Translations under genes and position numbers: made by a program
DNA from: Streptomyces antibioticus
Lineage (GTDB): Bacteria > Actinomycetota > Actinomycetes > Streptomycetales > Streptomycetaceae
Direction of reading: 5' to 3'
DNA: 64,000 nt
Assembly (NCBI RefSeq): GCF_002019855.1
Contig: NZ_CM007717.1
Span: forward strand, 7,387,750-7,451,749
Shown here: piece after piece, positions 29,121 to 37,073 of the stretch
Layout of the letters: each line of letters starts with the position of its first letter
Position numbering within the stretch: position 1 is the first letter of the stretch
The notes under the pieces: generated by a model
Told to the model about the DNA's origin: nothing
Database searches by the model: none
Seen by the model: the letters and a program-made list of their open reading frames with translations, nothing else

Positions 29121-30083
29121 TCAGCGGGCCACGCTCAGTGACAGTGCGAAGCGGCCCGCCTCGTCCGTCCACCAGTGGGTCAAGTGCAGGTCTGCGGCGG
29201 CGAGTTCATTGCGGACTCCTGACTCTCTGAACTTTGCTGAGATCTCCGTGTGGAGTTCCTCGTCGGTGGTGAAGTCCACTGCCAGGTCCAGGGCCGGGAT
29301 TTTTACCGTTTGGGCCGTGCGGGAGCGGAGGCGCATTTCGATCCACTCGTTCTGGGTGTCCCAGAGGGCCACGTGGTCGAAGGCGGTGGGGTCGAAGTCG
29401 GCGCCCAGTTCGCGGTTGACGACGGACAGGACGTTCTTGTTGAACGCGGCTGTGACGCCGGCCGCGTCGTCGTAGGCCCTGACGAGGATCTCCTCGTCCT
29501 TGACCAGGTCGGTGCCCAGGAGGAGGGCGTCGCCGGGGGAGAGGAGGGCGCGGACCGAGGTGAGGAACTCGGCTCGTTCCGTGGGGAGGAGGTTGCCGAT
29601 CGTGCCGCCCAGGAAGGCGACCAGGCGGGGGCCCGGGGTGTCGGGGAGTTCCAGGCGGGCCGTGAAGTCGGCGATCAGGGCGTGTACATGGAGGCCGGGG
29701 CGTTCGGCGATCAGGGCCTGGCCGGCCTGGGTCAGGGCCGTTTCGCTCACGTCGACCGGTACGTAGGTGTGGAGTTGGGTGAGGGCGTCGATGACGAGGC
29801 GGGTTTTTTCGGAGGAGCCCGAGCCCAGTTCGATGAGGGTGCGGGCGGCCGTCGCCGTTGCGATGTCCGGCGCGCGGGTCGTGAGGATCTCGCGCTCCGC
29901 CCTCGTGGGGTAGTACTCCGGGAGTTCGGTGATCTGCTCGAACAGTTCGCTGCCGTGCGCGTCGTAGAACCACTTCGGCGGCAGGGTCTTGGGCGTGGTG
30001 GTGAGGCCGTGCCGGACGTCGGCGCGCAGCGCGGCGTCGGTGGCGTCCTCGGGGAGGGTGCGGGTGATCTGGAACGGACTCAC
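29121..30083 (-). CDS. egtD: L-histidine N-alpha-methyltransferase (ergothioneine)
   Basis: 320 residues. Adds three methyl groups from S-adenosylmethionine to the histidine alpha-amine, giving hercynine. Marks: PKWFYDAHGSELFEQITELPEYYPTRAEREIL, LIELGSGSSEKTRLVIDAL (SAM site), FLGGTIGNL and AAFNKNVLSVVNRELGADFD. GTG start overlapping the egtC stop by 4 bases. Last gene of the egtABCD operon as transcribed leftward. An EgtE C-S lyase gene is not in the window. Confidence 0.96.
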   Translation of the reverse strand: MSPFQITRTLPEDATDAALRADVRHGLTTTPKTLPPKWFYDAHGSELFEQITELPEYYPTRAEREILTTRAPDIATATAARTLIELGSGSSEKTRLVIDALTQLHTYVPVDVSETALTQAGQALIAERPGLHVHALIADFTARLELPDTPGPRLVAFLGGTIGNLLPTERAEFLTSVRALLSPGDALLLGTDLVKDEEILVRAYDDAAGVTAAFNKNVLSVVNRELGADFDPTAFDHVALWDTQNEWIEMRLRSRTAQTVKIPALDLAVDFTTDEELHTEISAKFRESGVRNELAAADLHLTHWWTDEAGRFALSLSVAR

Positions 30084-30880
30084 GTGCCGGTCTCCTTGGG
30101 TGGTGCGGGTGGTGCGGGTACCGCGGCGGTGCTCGGGTCCTTGAGGGGGGTCAGCAGGACGTCCGTGCCGTCCGCCACCAGCAGGGTGCGGTCGGGGACC
30201 TCCCGCCAGCGGGGATCGTCGTCGTAGGGCTCGGAGGCCACGGCCGTGCCGCCGCCGGGCTCCGTCAGATACCAGAGGGTGTCGCCCCAGGCGGTCGCGG
30301 TGATCGCGGTGCCGTCGGTGAGCAGCAGGTTGAGGCGGGAGGCAGGGGCCGCCGCGGCGACCTCCAGCACCGTGTCGGCGAGTGCCTGGCCCGCCGCGTC
30401 GCCCGCCCGCAGCCGGGCCAGGACCAGCGCCCACACGAACGCGGAGTCCGTGCGGGCCTCCATCGACAGCAGATCGGCCGCGGGCAGCGTCCGGGTCAGC
30501 GCGGCCAGGGACCCGGGCCACCCCGGCACCGCCCCGTTGTGGCTGAACAGCCAGGTCCCGGCCGTGAACGGAGCCGCCGCGGCCTCCGCGTCCGCCCCGG
30601 ACAGCGTCGCGTCCCGTACGGCGCCCAGCAGCGCGCCCGAGCGGACCACCCGGGCCAGGTCGGCGAAGGACAGGTCCGCCCACACGGGCCCGGCGCGACG
30701 GTAGCGGGCCGGCACCGGATCCCCGGCCGCGTACCAACCCACGCCGAAACCATCGGCGTTGACCGTGCCGTACCGCTGCCGCCGGGGCGCCCACGACTGG
30801 CGGTACAGACCGTGCCCGGGCTCCACGAGGACGCTGCCCAGCGTCACCTCGGGGCCCAGGTAGGCGATATGACGGCACAT
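30080..30880 (-). CDS. egtC: class II glutamine amidotransferase-fold hydrolase (ergothioneine)
   Basis: 266 residues starting MCRHIAYLG, with Cys2 as N-terminal nucleophile after Met removal. Also VNADGFGVGWYA, GTWLFSHNGAVPGW and EARTDSAFVWAL of the family. EgtC removes the gamma-glutamyl group from the sulfoxide intermediate made by EgtB. The ATG shares one base with the egtB stop. The end overlaps egtD by 4 bases. Confidence 0.96.
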   Translation of the reverse strand: MCRHIAYLGPEVTLGSVLVEPGHGLYRQSWAPRRQRYGTVNADGFGVGWYAAGDPVPARYRRAGPVWADLSFADLARVVRSGALLGAVRDATLSGADAEAAAAPFTAGTWLFSHNGAVPGWPGSLAALTRTLPAADLLSMEARTDSAFVWALVLARLRAGDAAGQALADTVLEVAAAAPASRLNLLLTDGTAITATAWGDTLWYLTEPGGGTAVASEPYDDDPRWREVPDRTLLVADGTDVLLTPLKDPSTAAVPAPPAPPKETGT

Positions 30881-32208
30881 CAGACGGCCTCCGAGCGGGC
30901 GGTGCGGAAGCCGGAGAAGATCTGCCGCCGGATCGGATAGTCCCAGTTGCGGAAGGTGCCCCGGCAGGCCACCGGGTCCACCGCGAACGAACCGCCGCGC
31001 AGCACCTTGTACTCGGGGCCGAAGAACACCTCCGAGTACTCCTTGTACGGGAACGCCCGGAACCCGGGGTAGGGCAGGAAGTCGCTCGCCGTCCACTCCC
31101 AGACATCGCCGATCAACTGCCGTACCCCGAGCGGGGATTCACCGGCCGGATAGCTGCCCGCCGGGGCCGGGCGCAGATGGCGCTGGCCGAGGTTGGCGTG
31201 CTCGGGTCCGGGATCGGCGTCGCCCCACGGGTAGCGCATCGAGCCGCCGGTCGCCGGGTCGAAGCGGGCCGCCTTCTCCCACTCGGTCTCGGTGGGCAGC
31301 CGGCGTCCGGCCCAGCGGGCGTAGGCGTCGGCCTCGTACCAGCACACGTGCAGCACCGGCTCATCGGGCGGCACGACCTCGGTGATCCCGAACCGGCGGC
31401 GCAGCCACTGCCCGCCGTCGAGATGCCAGAACAGCGGGGCGCGCAGCCCGTGCCGCCTGACGTGCGCCCAGCCCTCCTTGGTCCACCAGCGTTCGTCGTC
31501 GTAGCCGCCGTCGTCGATGAACGCCCGGTAGGCGCCGTTCGTCACCGGGGTGGTGTCGATGAAGAAGGGGGCCACTTCCCGCCGGTGCGCGGGGCGTTCG
31601 TTGTCCAGCGCCCAGGGCTCGCCCGAGGTGCCCATGGTGAACTCGCCGCCGGGGACCAGGACTTCGGCCGGGCCGGTGAACAGCGGGGCAGGTTCCGGGT
31701 CGGGGGCGGTCAGGGCCTGGGGGCCGGTGCGGAGCTGATGGGTGATCAGCATGGTCTCGTCGTGCTGCTGTTCGTGCTGGGCGATCATCCCGAAGGCGAA
31801 CCCGGCCTCGGTCAGCCGGCTGCCGTCGAAGCGTGCCGACTCCAGCAGGTCCAGCACCCGGCCGCGGACCTCCGCCGCGTACCGGCGTGCCTCGGCGGGC
31901 GGCAGCAGCGGCAGCGACGGCCGTTCGGAACGCGCATGCTCGAAGGCGTCGTACAGGCCGTCGATCTCGGGCCGCATCGCCTCCCGGCCGGCCACCGTGC
32001 GCAGCAGCCACAGCTCCTCCTGGTTGCCGATGTGGGCCAGGTCCCAGACCAGCGGTGACATCAGCGGGGAGTGCTGGGCGGTGAGGTCGGGGTCCTCGAC
32101 GCAGCTCGTCAGCAGCGTGGTGCGCTCGCGCGCGGTGGTCAGGCCGGACAGCGCGCGGGCGCGGAGGGTGTCGGAGTCGGTCGCGGCGTCCAGGGCGGTC
32201 TCGGTCAT
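30880..32208 (-). CDS. egtB: hercynine sulfoxide synthase (iron-dependent, ergothioneine)
   Basis: 442 residues. Joins hercynine to gamma-glutamylcysteine with O2. The N-terminal DinB-like domain carries the iron ligands His59 (DLAHIGNQEE), His145 and His149 (AQHEQQHDE). The C-terminal FGE-sulfatase domain runs from LVPGGEFTMGTSGEP to SGFRTAR, with WEKAARFDPATGG and YKVLRGGSFAVDPVACRGTFRNW. The start overlaps the egtA stop by 4 bases. A second, shorter FGE-domain gene lies at 40125. Confidence 0.97.
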   Translation of the reverse strand: MTETALDAATDSDTLRARALSGLTTARERTTLLTSCVEDPDLTAQHSPLMSPLVWDLAHIGNQEELWLLRTVAGREAMRPEIDGLYDAFEHARSERPSLPLLPPAEARRYAAEVRGRVLDLLESARFDGSRLTEAGFAFGMIAQHEQQHDETMLITHQLRTGPQALTAPDPEPAPLFTGPAEVLVPGGEFTMGTSGEPWALDNERPAHRREVAPFFIDTTPVTNGAYRAFIDDGGYDDERWWTKEGWAHVRRHGLRAPLFWHLDGGQWLRRRFGITEVVPPDEPVLHVCWYEADAYARWAGRRLPTETEWEKAARFDPATGGSMRYPWGDADPGPEHANLGQRHLRPAPAGSYPAGESPLGVRQLIGDVWEWTASDFLPYPGFRAFPYKEYSEVFFGPEYKVLRGGSFAVDPVACRGTFRNWDYPIRRQIFSGFRTARSEAV

Positions 32209-33515
32209 GACAGGAGGTCCTTCCCGTGCGCGCGGGTGTGCGTGCCGCGCAGGCGGTCGAGCTGGTCGTCGGCGGGGGTGCGGCCGGTCAGCACATAGCG
32301 GTCCCGGTACGCGGTGACGGCGTCCACCAGGGCGGGGCCCGCCCCGATCCGGGGCAGTGCGTCCAGCGCGGCCGCGAAACAGATCTCGGCGGCCTCCCGC
32401 AGCTCGGGGTCGGTGAGCCCGTCCCGGGCCGCGTCGATCCACAGCGGATTGTGCGGGGCGGGCAACGGCCCCGCCCGCTCGGCCAGCGGTTTCACGGCGC
32501 GGTAGGCGGTCTCGGCGGCCTGCTGGTCGTCGAAGAGCGCCGTCGTCACGGCCACCGGCACCGTCCAGCCGTCCTCGCCGGACTGGGCGTCGATCATCCG
32601 CAGTTCCAGATGGCCGCGCGGTCTGACCGGCGGGAACAGGGTGGTGAGGTGGTAGTCGAGATCGGCCCGGGTGGGGGACCCGGTGCGGGTCCACTCGCGA
32701 AACGTCAGCCGCTCGGGCACCTCCCACGGCCCGCTGTCACGCCGTACGCACATCACCGGCGCGTCCAGGACGTGCCGGGCCCACGTCTCGCGCGGGTCGC
32801 CGTCCAGGACGGGCGCGCCCGCGCGGCCGGCGCCGATCTCCATCCACAGGAGCTGCCGGCTGGACCGCCAGCCGGTGGGGGCGCCGCGCAGGAACGGCGA
32901 GTTGGCGAACGCGGCCGTCAGGACCGCGCCCAGGGTGTGCGCCAGCCACCAGCGCCGCCCGTGCCCCAGCGGGCCGGGCTCCTCGTGACCGGCGTCCAGA
33001 CAGACCTGGACGGAGGCCGAGGTGCACATCATGGCGCGGCCGGCCGGTCCCGTCCGGTCCAGGCACGCCTCCATGGCGTCGTACCGGGGCTCGCGCAGAA
33101 AACGGCGGGGGGTCCGCCAGGGGTCGGTGCCCAGGCCCACCAGGGTGAGGTCCTGCTCCCGCAGGGCCGCGCGGACGGCCTTCAGATCGGCGGAGACGGT
33201 GTCGACGACGTCCGTCAGGGAGGCGGCGGGCGGCGAGCTGAGTTCTAGCTGGCCGCCGGGTTCGACGGTGAGCGCCGAGCCGAGGGGCACGCTCTCCAGT
33301 GCGGCGTAGGCCGCGTCGAGTCGTTCGGGTGTCACGGGGAGCCGCGGCGAGCGCAGCTCGTGTATCAGCCATTCCAGCTCGATCCCCACGGTGGTGGGCG
33401 GGCCGGTCTTGAAGCAGATGCCCCGGACGAGGGCCTCCACCTCGGCTTCGGACAGGGGGTCGCGGTGCTCCGTACAGTCGGTCGGGTCGGTGCTGTCGCT
33501 GGCCGAATCGGACAT
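32205..33515 (-). CDS. egtA: gamma-glutamylcysteine ligase for ergothioneine
   Basis: 436 residues of the GCS2 glutamate-cysteine ligase family: TVGIELEWLIHE, LTVEPGGQLELSSPP, DAMEACLDRTGPAGRAMMCTSASVQVCLDAG and GHLELRMIDAQ. It supplies gamma-glutamylcysteine, the sulfur donor used by EgtB. Start chosen at the ATG preceded by AGGAGG with 8-base spacing; an ATG 9 codons upstream is also in frame. First gene of the operon, whose four genes overlap end to start. Confidence 0.95.
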   Translation of the reverse strand: MSDSASDSTDPTDCTEHRDPLSEAEVEALVRGICFKTGPPTTVGIELEWLIHELRSPRLPVTPERLDAAYAALESVPLGSALTVEPGGQLELSSPPAASLTDVVDTVSADLKAVRAALREQDLTLVGLGTDPWRTPRRFLREPRYDAMEACLDRTGPAGRAMMCTSASVQVCLDAGHEEPGPLGHGRRWWLAHTLGAVLTAAFANSPFLRGAPTGWRSSRQLLWMEIGAGRAGAPVLDGDPRETWARHVLDAPVMCVRRDSGPWEVPERLTFREWTRTGSPTRADLDYHLTTLFPPVRPRGHLELRMIDAQSGEDGWTVPVAVTTALFDDQQAAETAYRAVKPLAERAGPLPAPHNPLWIDAARDGLTDPELREAAEICFAAALDALPRIGAGPALVDAVTAYRDRYVLTGRTPADDQLDRLRGTHTRAHGKDLLS

Positions 33516-33843
33516 GTCGGGATCCTCCTGAGATTCCACCATGCCACCGGTCGTGCCTCGGGGCGGCCCGACCGGGATCGCTCGTCCCACCCAAGACCCT
33601 CGTTCCGAATCCCACAAGGGTGCACATCGGCGGATCCGGGACCGGGAAGCTCCGGTTCCGTGCCGCTTTCGGGCCGTTTCCTGGGCGTTCACGACGCTGT
33701 CGCCGCCGTCTTCCCGCGCCGGAAAACGCGTTGCACGGCGGATCCAGGATCGCTCACGATGCGTGCATGAGCACGACGGGGGATACGTACGGTGTCCGCA
33801 CGACCGCATGGCGTGCGCGCACGGCGTCCACGGGGGTGGCGCC
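33516..33843. other. 328-base gap between divergent egtA and PARG genes
   Basis: Should contain the promoters of the egt operon (leftward) and the glycohydrolase gene (rightward). I can point only to minor structure: the octamer CGGATCCG-like motif GGCGGATCC occurs twice, near 33631 and 33737, and GTGC-ATGA-GCAC is a short dyad near 33764. No convincing coding sequence, RNA gene or known operator is seen. The open frame running through it in line with the PARG gene has no family support. Confidence 0.4.
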
Positions 33844-34680
33844 GTGAGCGCACGGCTGCGCGGCATCGCGCGCGAGACGGAACAGATCGTCGCGGCGGGC
33901 GCCTACCGTGCCCCCGACGGGCGCGAGGTGAGCATCGCGGCGGCCGTCGAGGCCGCCCGCGCGGGCACCCGTATGGCGGGGCCGGGGCCGGTCGAGGTGC
34001 CGGCGCCGCGGGACGGGGCGGCGCCGGTGCGTACGGCCGTCGAGGTCACCGGCGAGAGCAGCACCGAAGCCGCCCGCCGCCTCGCGGACCGGCCCGTCGC
34101 CGTCCTCAACTTCGCCTCCGCCCGCAACCCCGGCGGCGGCTACCTCAACGGCGCGCAGGCGCAGGAGGAGGCGCTCTGCCGGGCCTCCGCGCTGTACACG
34201 TGTCTGCGGGAGGCGCCCGGGTTCTACGCCCACCACCGCGCACACCGGGACCCGTTCTACTCCGATCGGGTCATCCACTCCCCGGCCGTCCCGGTCTTCC
34301 GCGACGACCGCGGCCGGCTGCTGGACGACCCCTTCACGGCCGGATTCCTCACGGCCGCCGCGCCGAACGCGGGCGTGGTGCTGCGCACCGCCCCCGAGCG
34401 CGCGGCCGCCCTCCCGGCCGCCCTGGCCGTCCGCGCCGAACGGGTGCTGGAGACGGCCGCCGCCCACGGCTACCGGCGCCTGGTGCTGGGCGCCTGGGGC
34501 TGCGGGGTGTTCCGCAACGACCCGGCGCAGGTGGCGGAGGCGTTCCGCGCCCTGCTCACCCCCGACGGGCGATTCGGGCACACGTTCGACCAGGTGGTGT
34601 TCGGGGTGCTCGACCGGACGCCGGGCGGCGTGGTGCGCCGCGCCTTCGAGGAGGCGTTCGCCGGCTTTCCGGCCGGGTAG
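33844..34680 (+). CDS. bacterial-type poly(ADP-ribose) glycohydrolase (TIGR02452/PARG)
   Basis: 278 residues, GTG start. Carries the bacterial PARG signature GGG-x-QEE as NPGGGYLNGAQAQEEALCRASALY, with the catalytic Glu in QEE. Also VPVFRDDRGRLL, TAAAPNAG and VLGAWGCGVFRNDPAQVAEAF, the diphosphate-binding loop of the macrodomain fold. It hydrolyses ribose-ribose bonds of poly(ADP-ribose), as shown for the Thermomonospora curvata enzyme. No poly(ADP-ribose) polymerase gene is in the window, so its natural substrate here is unclear. Single gene. Confidence 0.9.
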   Translation: MSARLRGIARETEQIVAAGAYRAPDGREVSIAAAVEAARAGTRMAGPGPVEVPAPRDGAAPVRTAVEVTGESSTEAARRLADRPVAVLNFASARNPGGGYLNGAQAQEEALCRASALYTCLREAPGFYAHHRAHRDPFYSDRVIHSPAVPVFRDDRGRLLDDPFTAGFLTAAAPNAGVVLRTAPERAAALPAALAVRAERVLETAAAHGYRRLVLGAWGCGVFRNDPAQVAEAFRALLTPDGRFGHTFDQVVFGVLDRTPGGVVRRAFEEAFAGFPAG

Positions 34681-34707
34681 CCGGGCAAGGGCTTTCCGCG
34701 GCCCGGC

Positions 34708-34725
34708 GCGGGCTCCCCGGCCCGC
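34708..34725. terminator. weak hairpin between PARG and PemK-like genes
   Basis: GCGGGC and GCCCGC pair over 6 bases around a 6-base loop, with a further interrupted pairing outside (GCCC with GGGC). It lies between the convergent stops at 34680 and 34738. Weak alone; plausible from its position. Confidence 0.35.
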
Positions 34726-34737
34726 TGGGCGCCGGTC

Positions 34738-35184
34738 TCAGGTCCAGCCGTACCGCTCGTACAGCCGCTGCCTGACCAGGTTGAACCGCATCCGGTCCAG
34801 GGCGCACGCCTCGCGGCGCATGCCGTCCTCGTGCAGTCGCAGCACCCGGTCCACGTCCACCCAGGAGTCGCGCCCGGACTTGTCCCAGGGGCCGCTGCCG
34901 ATCGCCACCCACTCCCGGTCGCCGTCATGGCGCTTGCTGGAGAGCTGTACGGCGAGCAGGGTGCCGCCCGCCTCACGGGCCACCACGAGCACCGGACGGT
35001 CCTTGCCCCGGCCGTCGTTCTCCTCGAAGGGCACCCAGGTCCAGACGATCTCACCGGGGTCGGGATCGCCGTCGTACGCGGGCGAGTACTCCGTGCGCAC
35101 CCGGCCCACCTCGCGCGGGTCGGCCTCGGTGGTGGCGGTGGGGCCGGTACGGCCCGGAACGTATCCATCGGTAAACGCGGTCAC
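34738..35184 (-). CDS. PemK/MazF-family endoribonuclease-like toxin, no antitoxin nearby
   Basis: 148 residues, GTG start. The PemK/MazF-fold core begins PGEIVWTWVPFEENDGRGKDRPVLVVAREAG, with the conserved Arg-Pro-Val run, and continues LLAVQLSSKRHDGDREWVAIGSGPWDKSGRDSWVDVDRVLRL. About 40 residues precede the core, more than in classic MazF. MazF/PemK toxins cut single-stranded RNA. No small antitoxin gene lies on either side: the neighbours are flotillin (same strand, downstream) and PARG. It may be a chromosomal solitary homologue with another role. Confidence 0.8.
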   Translation of the reverse strand: MTAFTDGYVPGRTGPTATTEADPREVGRVRTEYSPAYDGDPDPGEIVWTWVPFEENDGRGKDRPVLVVAREAGGTLLAVQLSSKRHDGDREWVAIGSGPWDKSGRDSWVDVDRVLRLHEDGMRREACALDRMRFNLVRQRLYERYGWT

Positions 35185-35230
35185 GGGGGCACCCTAAGGG
35201 CTGCCCCCGTGACCTTCTCACCCGGTCTCG

Positions 35231-36634
35231 CTATCCCTCGACCGGCACCTTCTGCGCCGGAGGCGGGACGGCGCCCCCGTTCACTGGCGAAGTCCCTTGC
35301 GGGGAGGCGCCGTTCTGGATCGGGGACGGGCCGTTCTGGTTCATGGACGCCAGAAGCTGACGGGCCAGCCCCAGCCCCGTGCCGCCCATCGTGAGCGCCT
35401 TCGCGAACAGATCGGCCATGCCGTCCGCGCCGTTGAGCAGCACCATGTTGTCGACGTTGCCGAACGCCGACGCCCCGGCCTGCACGATCTCCGGCCACTT
35501 CTCCGCGAGTTGCTGGGCGACCACGGCCTCCTGGTTCTCGGCGAGGGCGGCCGCCCGCGCCTTGATCGCCTCCGCCTCGGCGAGCCCCTGGGCCCGGTTC
35601 GCCTCGGCCTGCGCGAGCCCCTTGGCCTGGGTCGCGGCCGCCTCCGCCTCACCGGTGGCCCGCGTCTCCGCCGCCCGCGCCTCCGCGACCGAGATCAACG
35701 CGTCCCGCTCGGCCTCGGCCAGCGTCCGCTTCTCGTACGCCCGCGCGTCGGCCGGCTTGCGGACATCGGCCTGGAGCTGCTGCTCACGCCGCTGCGCCTC
35801 CAGTTCGGCGACCCGCGTCTCCTGGACGACGACCTCCTGGCGGGCCGCGGCGTCCGCGAGCGGTCCGGCCTGCCGCGCCTTGGCGTTGGCCTTGTCCTGC
35901 TCGGCCTGGTAGCCGGCCTTGAGGATCTCGCTGTCCCGGGTGGCCTCGGCCATCCGCCCGAACGCCAACTGCTCGGCCTCCGTGGCCAGTCGGTCGGCCT
36001 CGGCCTGCGCGATGCGCGCGTCCCGGCGCACCGCCGCCAGATGCGGCGCGGACAGGTTCTTGATGTAGCCGGTCGGGTCCTCGATCTCATGGATCTGGAG
36101 CGAGTCCACGATCAGACCCAGCTTCTCCATCTCCGTACCGCACGCGGCACGCGCCTGACCGGTCAGCTTCTCCCGGTCCCGGATCATGTCCTCGACCGTC
36201 AACCCGCCCACGATCGCCCGCAGATGACCGGCGAACACCGTGTGCACGCGCTCCGCCATCAGCTTCTGCTGGTCGAGGAAGCGGCGGGCCGCGTTGGCGA
36301 TCGACACGAAGTCGTCGCCCACCTTGAAGATGACCACGCCCCGCACCTTCAGCGGAATGCCCTGGTGGGTCACGCAGTCGACATGCAGTTCCGTCTGGTT
36401 CAGATCGAGCGAGAGCTTGCGGACCGCCTGCATCCCGGGCGTCACCAGCGTGCCCCGCCCGGTGACGATCCGGAAGCCCATGCCCTCCTCCAGGCCCTCC
36501 AGTTTGTGCTTCGAACCGGAGATGATGAGCGCCTCGTTGGGCTCGGCGACACGCCACATCAACTTGAACGCACCGATCAGGACGAGGACGACGCCTAACG
36601 CCGCCCCGACGACGAATCCGACTTCCATGGGCAT
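35231..36634 (-). CDS. flotillin-like SPFH membrane protein (contains a TTA codon)
   Basis: 467 residues. One N-terminal membrane segment (about 5-25), an SPFH/band-7 domain (about 30-200), then a long Ala/Glu-rich coiled coil with flotillin repeats (RIAQAEADRLATEAEQLAF, ETRATGEAEAAATQAKGLAQAEANRAQGLAEAEAIKA), and a Gly/Asn/Pro-rich tail. Flotillins scaffold functional membrane microdomains. An NfeD-like gene lies 147 bases upstream on the same strand, the standard partner. Codon 13 is TTA (36596-36598), the rare leucine codon read only by the bldA tRNA in Streptomyces. Start at 36634 or two codons later. Confidence 0.92.
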   Translation of the reverse strand: MPMEVGFVVGAALGVVLVLIGAFKLMWRVAEPNEALIISGSKHKLEGLEEGMGFRIVTGRGTLVTPGMQAVRKLSLDLNQTELHVDCVTHQGIPLKVRGVVIFKVGDDFVSIANAARRFLDQQKLMAERVHTVFAGHLRAIVGGLTVEDMIRDREKLTGQARAACGTEMEKLGLIVDSLQIHEIEDPTGYIKNLSAPHLAAVRRDARIAQAEADRLATEAEQLAFGRMAEATRDSEILKAGYQAEQDKANAKARQAGPLADAAARQEVVVQETRVAELEAQRREQQLQADVRKPADARAYEKRTLAEAERDALISVAEARAAETRATGEAEAAATQAKGLAQAEANRAQGLAEAEAIKARAAALAENQEAVVAQQLAEKWPEIVQAGASAFGNVDNMVLLNGADGMADLFAKALTMGGTGLGLARQLLASMNQNGPSPIQNGASPQGTSPVNGGAVPPPAQKVPVEG

Positions 36635-36781
36635 GCACTCCCCCGGTGCGGGGTGCCTTCACGGCACCGATGTAACGGGAGTGTGGGCCCGCGCGCCGAG
36701 GCGTGTACAGGGACGGCCGAACCGCTGTTGCCCGCTTGGTACATACGGCACACGCCGGACACGCTCCGAGCCGACGGACCG

Positions 36782-37000
36782 TCAACTCCCGTACATCGCC
36801 GCGACATAGACGGTCCGTGGTGCCAGGTACTCCACCACGGTGACCATGGTCCCGCGCTCGATGCGTTCGGTGCCGGAGGCGGGATAGGCGAGGAAGTGCT
36901 CGGCCCCGCCCCGCACCCGGACGATCACCTCGCCGACGAGCCCGGGCCCGACCGTTCCGGTGACCCGCCCCATGAGCCCGACCATCGACGCTTCGTCCAT
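36782..37000 (-). CDS. NfeD-like OB-fold protein, partner of flotillin
   Basis: 72 residues. One small beta-barrel-type domain: MGRVTGTVGPGLVGEVIVRVRGGAEHFLAYPASGTERIERGTMVTVVEYLAPRTVYVAAMY, matching the C-terminal OB fold of NfeD proteins. The membrane and protease parts of long NfeDs are absent. Short forms of this kind are usually encoded next to flotillin genes, as here. A GTG two codons upstream is an alternative start; neither has a clear ribosome site. Confidence 0.78.
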   Translation of the reverse strand: MDEASMVGLMGRVTGTVGPGLVGEVIVRVRGGAEHFLAYPASGTERIERGTMVTVVEYLAPRTVYVAAMYGS

Positions 37001-37073
37001 GGTCACAGGGTAGGCGCCGGTGACCGCCGACGGCCTCGGTCCGGGACGGGAACGGGGCGGAAACGAGGGCCGC

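Noticed and set aside
33541..33843. Upstream extension of the PARG gene from 33541
   Set aside because: The frame is open, but the translation there is Arg/Pro-rich and unrelated to the family. It also overlaps the egtA promoter region; the GTG at 33844 fits the family N-terminus.
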